A DNA stretch of 64,000 nucleotides from Flavobacteriaceae bacterium UBA5534 (lineage in GTDB: Bacteria; Bacteroidota; Bacteroidia; Flavobacteriales; Flavobacteriaceae): positions 59,371-123,370 of the forward strand of contig DINS01000014.1 in assembly GCA_002426015.1 (NCBI GenBank), read 5' to 3'. Both the position numbers and the translations under genes were made by a program. The notes beneath the pieces are model-generated. The model searched no databases. It was not told the DNA's origin and saw only the letters and a list, made by a program, of their open reading frames with translations. Positions 48,634 through 57,700 of this stretch are shown here, one piece after another (positions within the stretch are counted from its first letter, which is position 1; every line of letters begins with the position of its first letter).

Positions 48634-51405
48634 TTAATCATAAAAGTACATGCCTCCATCTCCAGACTCTCCTTTTTTACCCAAACTATTAAATTTCCAA
48701 CTAAAGCTCAACATAAAATACTGCTGCAATACAGTACTTTGTGAATCTTGAATATAGTTTTGTGTTGCTGTACGTTGTGCATTGGTGTTTTGGTTCAACA
48801 AATCATATACTTTTAAAGTAACCGAACCTTGATCTTTTAAAATAGAGTATGCCAACGTTGAATTCCAGAACCAGGCACTTTTTTGAAATCCGTCAGCGAC
48901 GTTAGGATTATAACTGTAATTGATATCATTGCGCCATTCAAATTTTTTGGGAACAAACGTTGCTGTACGAATGCCAATATTGTGACGCAAAAAGTTTTGA
49001 TTATCAAAATTATCCAGATTGTAGCGTGTTTTTGTAAATGACAATCGATAACTTGGCCTGATTTCAAATAGCTTTTTCCATGTATAAGTCAGATTCAATG
49101 ATGGTGTTATAGAGTTGGTATTCGATGCGTACTCAACACCATTGTTAAAATTGATTGATTTGTTAAAACTCGTATTCATTCCCAAACGTACTTTTATCGT
49201 TTGCAAGCTATCCAATTTAAAATCTTTGTTGAAACTTCCACCAACATAACTCCAATAGCCACCATTGACATTGGTATAAGTTGTGTTTCTTACAAAGTTT
49301 TCATCAACTATTGTTTTTGAGACCACTTGGTCATTTCTTAAGCTTCCATTGGCATAAATATAAAATCCTGTTCCTTTTTGAAAGTCATAACTATTGAAAC
49401 CCAAATACATGCTATGCTCTTTGGTTGGCCTTAAATTTGGATTACCTGTTACTGTATTCAAAGGGTCAGAAATATTCTGGAACGGTTGCAGCTGCGAAAT
49501 GGAAGGTGCCGAATTATCATAATCATAATCAAAGTAAACAGACGTTTTAGGGCTAAAACGGTAATTAAAGTTGGCATCAAATTGAAGAAACTCAAAACTG
49601 CGCTTTAAGCTCAACTCTGGCCGTAACTTATCATTGTTTTCAATCGTTCTGAATCCGTAGCCAGAACCAAAACTAAAGTTCATTTTTTCAGAATTATAGG
49701 CCAATTTTGCGCTTGGAGTACTTCGCCTGTTTTTGTTGACAAAGTCAGTACTTAAATCAAAATTGAAAAGCGAATAGGTTTGTGAAGCATCATCATAATC
49801 AAAGTTACTTTCAACATTTTCGCGCTTTTCGGTTTCATATTCGTACTTAAAATCCAAAAATAATTTTTTAGCTATCAATGGCAATCGGTAGGTGATATCG
49901 GTTGTTAGGTTCATGTTCTTACGTTCGGCATCTGCAAATTGATTACGTATAATATCATTAGGTGTATCACCATAAATATTGGTTTCAGAATTTAAAAAAT
50001 CATCCGATTCGTTACTGTTGATGTCGTTTCTTAACCCAAATCGCACAAAGGCACCTTTGTCTCCAAAACGCTTGGTCATTTCGAGTTCATTGTAAAAGCT
50101 CTTTCCAATATTTTCTACAAAAGATGAGGTAGTCGATTGGTTGGTTTGGATATTTTGATCGTCTCTCGAAACTTCTTGCCTATTGAATCTTGTGGTAGCT
50201 TTTGAATATCTAAATGTAGGATTTATATTTATCAAAAAAGTAGAATCGATTTTTATATCAAAGCCCATATTGACCGTATGGCTGTCTGTATCGTTGTTAG
50301 AATCGGAATTGGAGTCGGTAAAATAACGAGAATCGGGTAAAATATTCTCTCTTTGTGTGGCTGTTGCATTATCAGAGTGGCTGCCCGAATAAAAATAATC
50401 GGCAGAAATATCTAGCCCTTTTCTCAAAACATCTGCATAGTTAACACCTGCATTATTTGACCTTGTAATCCCTTCTCCACCTCCAAACGAACGACCATCG
50501 ATGGTGAAACCATTACTATTCCAAGTCATTGAATTTGCACCACCAAACATTTTACGTATTTCACCAAAACTAAAACCAGCAGAATTGATGTTGTTCCCTC
50601 CAGCCAACACACTGATGCGTTGGTCATTGTCGAACACATTAACCATACCTGCAAACTCGTAGCGCTTATCAGTGCCTGCACCGGAAGCTACACGACCAAA
50701 CACGCCTTTATTGTTTTCTTCTTTTATGGTAAGGTTGATGGTTTTGTTATCTGAATCGCCTTGCTCTCCAGTAAATCCTTCAGCTTTGCTTTTGGTGTCA
50801 GTAATTTGGACTTTTTCAATAATTTCTTTGGTCAAATTTCGAGTGGTAATTGTTGGGTCATCACCAAAGAACGGTTTACCGTTCACTAAAATCTTATTGA
50901 CTTCCTTTCCATTTACTTTTATCTTGCCATCGTCATCAACTTCAACACCTGGAAGTTCCTTTAGCAAATCTTCAACATTGGCATCTTTCTTGGTTTTGAA
51001 AGAACTAACATTAAACTCTAGCGTATCTTTTTTAATTGTAATTGGAGCTCTCGATTTAATGACCACTTCATCTAAAAGATTGGCCGTTTTAAGTTCAATG
51101 GTTCCCAAGTCGATGGTTTCCTTATCTATGAGGATTGTTTTTGTATGAGCCTGAAAGCCAACATACGAGATCGTAAGATTTAAAATTTTATCATATGTTT
51201 TTTCTTCAAGTGAAAACTTTCCGTTTTTATCAGAAATGGTATAGGTCACCAAAGAGCTATCTTTTTGACGTTCCAAATAAATGGTTGCAGATTCTAATGT
51301 TGATTTATCATCTTCAGATATTAAAGTCCCAGAAATTTTGAATGTCGTTTGTGCAAAAGATAAGGAAGCACTGAAAAGTGCAAAAAGGAAGATGATTTTC
51401 TTCAT
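48634..51405 (-). CDS. TonB-dependent-receptor-like outer-membrane beta-barrel protein
   Basis: The 923-residue protein has a signal peptide (ending SLSFAQ), a carboxypeptidase-regulatory-like domain (about 23-105), a plug-like domain with VDDDGKIKVNGKEVNKILVN (about 115-220), and a long beta-barrel of the OMP_b-brl_3 type to the C-terminus. It lacks a visible TonB box and the receptor's typical terminal phenylalanine; the end reads MYFYD. It may be a receptor for peptides or ions, or a passive porin-like relative. The start at 51403-51405 is set by the signal peptide; a frame to 51534 would overlap der. Confidence 0.9.
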   Translation of the reverse strand: MKKIIFLFALFSASLSFAQTTFKISGTLISEDDKSTLESATIYLERQKDSSLVTYTISDKNGKFSLEEKTYDKILNLTISYVGFQAHTKTILIDKETIDLGTIELKTANLLDEVVIKSRAPITIKKDTLEFNVSSFKTKKDANVEDLLKELPGVEVDDDGKIKVNGKEVNKILVNGKPFFGDDPTITTRNLTKEIIEKVQITDTKSKAEGFTGEQGDSDNKTINLTIKEENNKGVFGRVASGAGTDKRYEFAGMVNVFDNDQRISVLAGGNNINSAGFSFGEIRKMFGGANSMTWNSNGFTIDGRSFGGGEGITRSNNAGVNYADVLRKGLDISADYFYSGSHSDNATATQRENILPDSRYFTDSNSDSNNDTDSHTVNMGFDIKIDSTFLININPTFRYSKATTRFNRQEVSRDDQNIQTNQSTTSSFVENIGKSFYNELEMTKRFGDKGAFVRFGLRNDINSNESDDFLNSETNIYGDTPNDIIRNQFADAERKNMNLTTDITYRLPLIAKKLFLDFKYEYETEKRENVESNFDYDDASQTYSLFNFDLSTDFVNKNRRSTPSAKLAYNSEKMNFSFGSGYGFRTIENNDKLRPELSLKRSFEFLQFDANFNYRFSPKTSVYFDYDYDNSAPSISQLQPFQNISDPLNTVTGNPNLRPTKEHSMYLGFNSYDFQKGTGFYIYANGSLRNDQVVSKTIVDENFVRNTTYTNVNGGYWSYVGGSFNKDFKLDSLQTIKVRLGMNTSFNKSINFNNGVEYASNTNSITPSLNLTYTWKKLFEIRPSYRLSFTKTRYNLDNFDNQNFLRHNIGIRTATFVPKKFEWRNDINYSYNPNVADGFQKSAWFWNSTLAYSILKDQGSVTLKVYDLLNQNTNAQRTATQNYIQDSQSTVLQQYFMLSFSWKFNSLGKKGESGDGGMYFYD

Positions 51406-51487
51406 TGATTTTTGATTGATGATTGGCTTTTCAAAAAACGAATATAAATCAACTTTCGTATGAAATTTCTTAAAAAAAGTATAAAGT

Positions 51488-52792
51488 TTATTTTTTTCGC
51501 ATATACACACTAATCGGAACACCATGAAAATCAAAATGTTCGCGCAGTTTGTTTTCTAAAAAGCGTTTGTAAGGCTCCTTAACATATTGAGGCAAATTAC
51601 AGAAAAAAGCAAACTGTGGTTGCGGAGTTGGCAACTGCATAATATATTTAATCTTTACAAATTTACCCTTAAGTGCTGGTGGAGGATTATTTTCTATAAT
51701 TGGAAGTAAAACCTCATTAAGTTTACTTGTTTTAATCTTTTTTGTACGATTATTATAAACCTCTACAGCTGTTTCAATAGCTTTAAAAATACGTTGTTTA
51801 TTAAGCACAGACATAAACACTATTGGCACATCAGTAAAAGGTTCTAACTCTTTACGTATTTTCTTCTCGTAATCTCTAACAGAATTAGTGTCTTTTTCTA
51901 CTAAATCCCACTTGTTCACAAGAATAACTATCCCTTTTCTGTTTCTTTCTGCAAGCCAAAATATATTTTGCACTTGACCATCAAAACCTCTATCTGCATC
52001 TGCTACAATTAAACATACATCACAATGCTCAATAGCACGAATGCTTCGCATTACAGAATAAAATTCTAAATCTTCTTTAACTTTTGATTTACGACGAATA
52101 CCTGCTGTATCTACTAGATTAAATTCAAAACCAAATCGGTTGTATTTGGTATCGATAGCATCTCTTGTAGTACCTGCAATATCAGTAACTATATATCTAT
52201 CTTCACCAATTAAAGCATTAATAAATGATGATTTTCCAGCATTTGGACGACCAACAACTGCAAATCGTGGTAAATCGTCTTCAACAGTTTCAACATGGTC
52301 TGGTAAGGCTTTAACTACAGCATCTAATAAATCTCCTGTACCACTTCCATTAACACTTGCTATATTAAAATATTCACCTAATCCTAATGAATAAAATTCA
52401 ACAGCATCTTCTGCGCGTTTATTATTATCTACTTTATTAACTGCTAAAAAAACTGGTTTGTTAACCTTGCGAAGTAAATTTGCGACATCTTCATCCATAC
52501 CTGTTACACCAGATTCGACATCAACCATAAAAACAATTACATCTGCTTCATCAATAGCAAGTTCTACCTGTTTATCAATTTCAGCTTCAAATATATCATC
52601 ACTTCCTACAACATATCCTCCAGTATCAATTACTGTGAATTCTCTTCCATTCCATTCAGATTTACCATAGTGTCTATCTCTGGTAACACCACTCACTGCA
52701 TCAACGATAGCTTCTCTACGTTTAATTAAACGGTTAAAAAATGTTGATTTCCCTACATTAGGGCGTCCTACTATGGCAACTATATTACTCAT
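51488..52792 (-). CDS. der: ribosome-assembly GTPase Der (EngA)
   Basis: The 434-residue protein has two tandem GTPase domains, each with its own GxxxxGKS loop (GRPNVGKSTFF near residue 8, GRPNAGKSSF near 181), NKVD and NKWD motifs, and a C-terminal KH-like domain (FVKIKYIMQLPTPQPQFAFFCN). The start at 52790-52792 begins directly with SNIVAIVGRPN, as in the family; an earlier in-frame start at 52837 lies upstream of the promoter box. Der is essential for 50S subunit maturation. Confidence 0.98.
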   Translation of the reverse strand: MSNIVAIVGRPNVGKSTFFNRLIKRREAIVDAVSGVTRDRHYGKSEWNGREFTVIDTGGYVVGSDDIFEAEIDKQVELAIDEADVIVFMVDVESGVTGMDEDVANLLRKVNKPVFLAVNKVDNNKRAEDAVEFYSLGLGEYFNIASVNGSGTGDLLDAVVKALPDHVETVEDDLPRFAVVGRPNAGKSSFINALIGEDRYIVTDIAGTTRDAIDTKYNRFGFEFNLVDTAGIRRKSKVKEDLEFYSVMRSIRAIEHCDVCLIVADADRGFDGQVQNIFWLAERNRKGIVILVNKWDLVEKDTNSVRDYEKKIRKELEPFTDVPIVFMSVLNKQRIFKAIETAVEVYNNRTKKIKTSKLNEVLLPIIENNPPPALKGKFVKIKYIMQLPTPQPQFAFFCNLPQYVKEPYKRFLENKLREHFDFHGVPISVYMRKK

Positions 52793-52834
52793 GTCTTTAT
52801 ATTTTATCTGCATTACATATCCTGTAAGCGAGTG

Positions 52835-52842
52835 CAAAGGTA
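52835..52842 (-). promoter_or_regulatory. -7 box for der
   Basis: TACCTTTG on the minus strand matches TAnnTTTG; transcription should start near 52829, about 37 bases before the der start. Confidence 0.65.
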
Positions 52843-52894
52843 GTGTTTACTTTCTGAAGAAAAAACTGTATTTTCAACTCATTAAATAATTGAT

Positions 52895-53401
52895 ATGCCG
52901 ACGACTAACAATATTACATTAAGGCCTCGCTTTAAAATGGAATTGAAAGAACAAAACGAAACTGTTTTGAATGCTTTTAATAAGTCTAAAAAAGAGCAAT
53001 CTGATTTTATTATAAACAGAGTCGATGATCATGTTTTCATTCGATTCCCAAAGCATAAACAACATTTTTGGTCACCACAACTCCATCTTGAAATTAATGA
53101 AATAGATTCTGAAACTTCTATGCTTCATGGCTTATTTGGCCCTAATCCAACTGTTTGGACTATGTTTATGTTTCTGCATTTTTTGGTTGCAGGCTTTTTT
53201 ATTGCTTTTGGGATTTGGACTTACTCTAATTGGACTTTAGAGAATCCGTATGGTTTGCAATTAGGACTTATGTTGCTTATGGTTGCTGCTTGGTTTGGAT
53301 TATATTTAGCGGGTCGTTTTGGTAAACATAAAGGAAAAGATGAAATGCATCAGCTTTATGACTTTATGACTATAACCTTAAAAACAAATAATATAGACTA
53401 G
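52895..53401 (+). CDS. membrane protein of unknown function
   Basis: The 168-residue protein has a soluble N-terminal part with a beta-like pattern (DFIINRVDDHVFIRF and HFWSPQLHLEINEID) and two membrane helices near 87-108 and 123-145, ending in a short cytosolic tail. I do not recognise the family. The soluble part could be a PH-like fold. It lies between the divergent der and convergent era genes, an arrangement likely conserved in relatives. Confidence 0.7.
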   Translation: MPTTNNITLRPRFKMELKEQNETVLNAFNKSKKEQSDFIINRVDDHVFIRFPKHKQHFWSPQLHLEINEIDSETSMLHGLFGPNPTVWTMFMFLHFLVAGFFIAFGIWTYSNWTLENPYGLQLGLMLLMVAAWFGLYLAGRFGKHKGKDEMHQLYDFMTITLKTNNID

Positions 53402-53404
53402 GCT

Positions 53405-54292
53405 TTACTTTTGATTATAACCAAAACGTTTTAATTGTTTTTGATCACTTCTCCAATTTTTATTCACCTTAACATATAATTCTAAATGTACTTGCTTGCC
53501 AAAGAATTTTTCTAAATCCTTACGAGCTTCTACACCTACTCTTTTTAAAGCAGTCCCTTTATGGCCAATAATAATCCCTTTTTGTGTATCACGCTCAACC
53601 ATAATTACTGAACGCATTCTAATAATTTCTTCCTCTTCAAAAAACTCTTCTGTATCTATCTCAACTGCATAAGGAATCTCTTTTTTGTAATGCAATAGTA
53701 TTTTCTCTCGAATGGTTTCGTTTACAAAAAAACGTTCTGGTTTATCTGTTAATTGATCTTTTGGATAATATGGTGGTGATTCTGGAAGTAATTCAATAAT
53801 TCTACTGAATACTTCTTTTACATTAAAACCTTCCAATGCCGAAATAGGATAAATTTCTGCATTTGATACTTTTTCTGACCACAACTGCACTTGAGTTTCT
53901 AACTGTTGCTGATCAGATTTATCTATTTTATTTAATAATAACAAAACAGGTATTTTAGAGTTGGTAATTTTTCTAAAAAACGCTTCATCTTTTAACTCTT
54001 GCTCACCAATCTCAACCATATAAATTAACACATCTGCATCATCAAATGCTGACTTAACAAAATCCATCATGGACTCTTGCAACTCATAAGCTGGTTTTAT
54101 AATACCTGGAGTATCTGATAAAATCATTTGAAACTCATCTCCATTGACAATACCAAGAATTCTATGTCGTGTAGTTTGTGCTTTAGATGTGATTATAGAT
54201 AATTTTTCACCTACAAACGCATTCATAAGTGTTGATTTACCAACATTAGGATTTCCAATTATATTTACAAAACCTGCTTTGTGCATACCCAT
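53405..54292 (-). CDS. era: GTPase Era
   Basis: The 295-residue GTPase has GNPNVGKSTLMNAF, DTPG, NKID motifs in the N-terminal domain and a KH domain near the end (GIIIGHKGTALKRVGVEARKDLEKFF), typical of Era. It binds the 3' end of 16S rRNA during 30S assembly. Start could be at 54292 or the ATG at 54286. TATCTTTG at 54303-54310 on the minus strand puts the transcription start only a few bases before 54292, so the mRNA may be nearly leaderless. Confidence 0.98.
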   Translation of the reverse strand: MGMHKAGFVNIIGNPNVGKSTLMNAFVGEKLSIITSKAQTTRHRILGIVNGDEFQMILSDTPGIIKPAYELQESMMDFVKSAFDDADVLIYMVEIGEQELKDEAFFRKITNSKIPVLLLLNKIDKSDQQQLETQVQLWSEKVSNAEIYPISALEGFNVKEVFSRIIELLPESPPYYPKDQLTDKPERFFVNETIREKILLHYKKEIPYAVEIDTEEFFEEEEIIRMRSVIMVERDTQKGIIIGHKGTALKRVGVEARKDLEKFFGKQVHLELYVKVNKNWRSDQKQLKRFGYNQK

Positions 54293-54302
54293 TTATTTAG
54301 TG

Positions 54303-54310
54303 CAAAGATA
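54303..54310 (-). promoter_or_regulatory. -7 box for era
   Basis: TATCTTTG on the minus strand matches TAnnTTTG, with TTTT 19 bases upstream as an imperfect -33. The predicted start lies three to six bases before the era start codon. Confidence 0.7.
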
Positions 54311-54396
54311 CTGCTATTAATGTTGGAATAAAAAAAGTGATTAACTAAAAAACTATAAATCAGTTCCAATTTTTATTTACTGTCCCTTATTGAACT

Positions 54397-54429
54397 ATCT
54401 CGGGAGTATCTTGGGAGTATCTTGGGAAT
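54397..54429 (+). repeat. 11-bp tandem repeat in the 54293-54701 gap
   Basis: ATCTCGGGAGT, ATCTTGGGAGT and ATCTTGGGAAT follow each other without gaps, then a degenerate fourth unit begins. The 11-base period is close to one helical turn. ATTAGGA (54454-54460) and TCCTAAT (54470-54476) form an inverted repeat nearby. The remainder of this 410-base gap is AT-rich with no gene or recognisable promoter. Confidence 0.6.
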
Positions 54430-54701
54430 ATCCTTGAGTGATTAGCTGCTCAAATTAGGATTGTTTTTTTCCTAATACGCGTTGTATAGAAGCCAATATT
54501 AACACATTAAGTTATTTAGATGATAAAATTGCTTTTGGTCGGATTATTTTGATTGTGCTGAAGAACATTGTTAAATTTATTTTCCCAGATTCTTTTGTTA
54601 TTAACAGCCCCTACTTCTGTATCTAAAATATTTAGACTTAACGGATGTCCTAATTAATTGGCGCTGAATGCCATTAATAGTGTGATTATTTTATTGATAA
54701 C

Positions 54702-57700
54702 ATGAGATTAAAATACTTATATATTACTTACGTTGTATTATTAACATCCTTGTTATCAGCATTCTATTTATTTGATGAAGATCCCTGTATTAATGACACA
54801 ACACCTCCTGGAATATTTTGTCCTACTTCAATAGTGACCACTACCGATACTGGATTGTGTACTGCTTTGGTTGATGCATCGAGCTTAAGCTATCCTATTG
54901 TCTATGATGCTTGTGGCGCTTCTGTAGTAGCAACAGGAATTCCACCAGGCTATGCATTTCCAGTAGGTATTACGACCATTACTTGGACTGCGTTTGACCC
55001 TTCAGGGAATTCTAGCTCATGCACTCAAACAGTGACAGTAACAGATGATGAAAATCCAACAATTACTTGTCCTGGAAATATTACGGTAAACACAAATCCA
55101 GGAGAATGTAATGCGAATGTAACCATTCCTTTAGCAATTGCTTCAGACAATTGTACGGTGAGTTCGGTAGTAAATAATTATAATGGTGGTGGTGCCAATG
55201 CCAGTGGCATTTATCCGATTGGAACTACCACGGTTACTTTTACAGTTACAGATTCGGTTAATAGAACTGCAACGTGTTCTATGGATGTCACTGTAGTAAA
55301 CAATCAAAACCCAACCCTAACCTTGTTGGGTGCTAACCCAATAACACTTGAGGCTTGTAGCACTTATAATGAATTTGGTGCCACAGCAAATGATATCTGC
55401 TTTGGTAATATTTCGAGCAGCATCATAGTTGATGCTTCAAATGTTAACACCAGTGCAGTAGGCTCCTATAATGTTACTTATAATGTTACAAATGCAAACG
55501 GCAATTCTGCTACAGAAGTAATTAGAACAGTTAATGTTGTCGACACAACTACACCAACACTTACATTAACAGGACCAAATCCAATAACTATTGGTGACTG
55601 TTCGACCTATACCGAATTAGGTGCTGTTGCCATGGATCCTTGCTTTGGAAACATTTCCTCTAATGTCATTATCAATAATTCAAGTATCAATACCAATGTC
55701 CTTGGTACCTATACGGTTACCTATAATGTTACTGATAATAGTGGCAATGCGGCTTCTCAAATTACAAGAACTATTATAGTTGCAGACGTTACACCTCCAG
55801 ACATTACACTTGTTGGAGACAATCCACAAATCATTGAAGCTTGCGATCCCTATATAGAATTAGGTGCTACAGCCAATGACCCTTGCTTTAACATTGATTT
55901 TACTGGAAGCATTGTCATTGACCCCTCTTCAGTAGATACGAGTACTCCTGGACTATATTCTGTCACCTATAATGTTGTTGATAGTTATGGGAATGTTGCC
56001 ATTGAGGTCATTCGTGATGTCGAAGTCATTAACACTATTTTACCAACTATTACATGCCCAAGTGATTTGGTTGTCAACAATGATTTGGGAGCCTGTTTTG
56101 CTGTTGTGAACTTTGCACCTCCCACTACCACTGCTAATTGCCCTGTTACAGTGGTACAAACTGCCGGATTACCTTCTGGGAGCAGTTTCCCGATTGGGAC
56201 AACGACCAATACTTTTGAAGTCACAGATGGTTTTTCCCAAACCTCAATATGCTCTTTTGATGTTACCGTAAACGACACAGAGAACCCTGTGACAATTTGC
56301 TCACCAATAAGTGTTCAATTAGATGTGTTTACAGGATTGGCTACCATAACACCTTTTGATATTGATAATGGTTCAAGTGACAATTGTAACTTCACTCAAA
56401 TACTTTCTCAATCTTCATTTGATTGTAGCGACCTTGGAGACAATACGGTCACCATTACTACAATTGACGATTCTGGAAATTCTAGCAGTTGTGATGTTAT
56501 TGTAACAGTTACCGATATATCCCAAAATGCAAGTGTCAGCATTTCAGCATCAGCCAACACGATATGTCAAAATGCCCCATTGACCTTTACTACAACTACC
56601 ATAGATGGAGGGTCAAACCCTTCTTATCAATGGCAAGTCAATGGTATTGATGTTGCAGGAGCAACTGGTGCAACATTTACGACATCTAGTTTGAGTGACG
56701 CAGATGATGTCACTGTTATTATGACCCCAAATTCGACAGTTTGCCCACAAAGTATTACAAGTAATACGATTACTGTTTCTGTCAACGATGCCAATCTTCC
56801 TGCCGATGCTGGTCCAGATATTACTAATACTGTTTGCACAAATACCACAGTTACTTTAGCAGCAAACCCAATTACAGGCTCTAACTCAACTGGGCTTTGG
56901 ACGGTTACTTCTAGTCAGACATCTGGTTTTAGTTTTTCTGATGACACCAGCCCAACCTCAAACTTTACAGGTGATGTTGGCGAAACCTATATTTTAACAT
57001 GGCATATTGACAATCCAGCACCTTGTATAGATACCAGTGATACGATGACCATTACTTTTATTGGTTGCAATGCTTTAGATTTTGATGGCATTGATGATAA
57101 TATTAGCTTCAAAAACTACTATAATCTTGATTCTGAATTTTCACTTGAAATCTGGATAAAATCTCAAGAAACAAACAATAACATTCAAACCATCCTTTCA
57201 AAACGAGAAGCTTCGACTCAAACCGACGGATATGACATTAGGTTGGTAAACAATTTTATTTCTTTCAATTGGAACAACGGACAATCTTTAACCTCCTCAT
57301 ATCCAATTATCAATAATAGATGGCATCATATTGCTGTTACTTTTGGAGGAGGTATCTATACTCTATATATCGATGGTGTCGAAGTAGGAAGTATTGCTGG
57401 AGCAACACCTTTAACAAATGCTTCCGATTGCATTGTTGGAGCAATGGATCAAGCGATTTCGCCTCCTTTCAAGCCATTGTATTATTTCAAAGGTGGTATG
57501 GACGAGCTTCGTGTATGGAATGTTACCCTTACTGCCTCTCAAATACAGAAAATGATGAATCAGGAGATTGAATCTGACAATGGTGACATCAAAGGTTCTG
57601 TGGCTCCTGTTCTTATTAATGGTTTAACATGGAGCAATCTTGATGGTTATTATCAAATGAATCAAAATACGGACATAACTAATGGCAATCTTGTTTCCAT

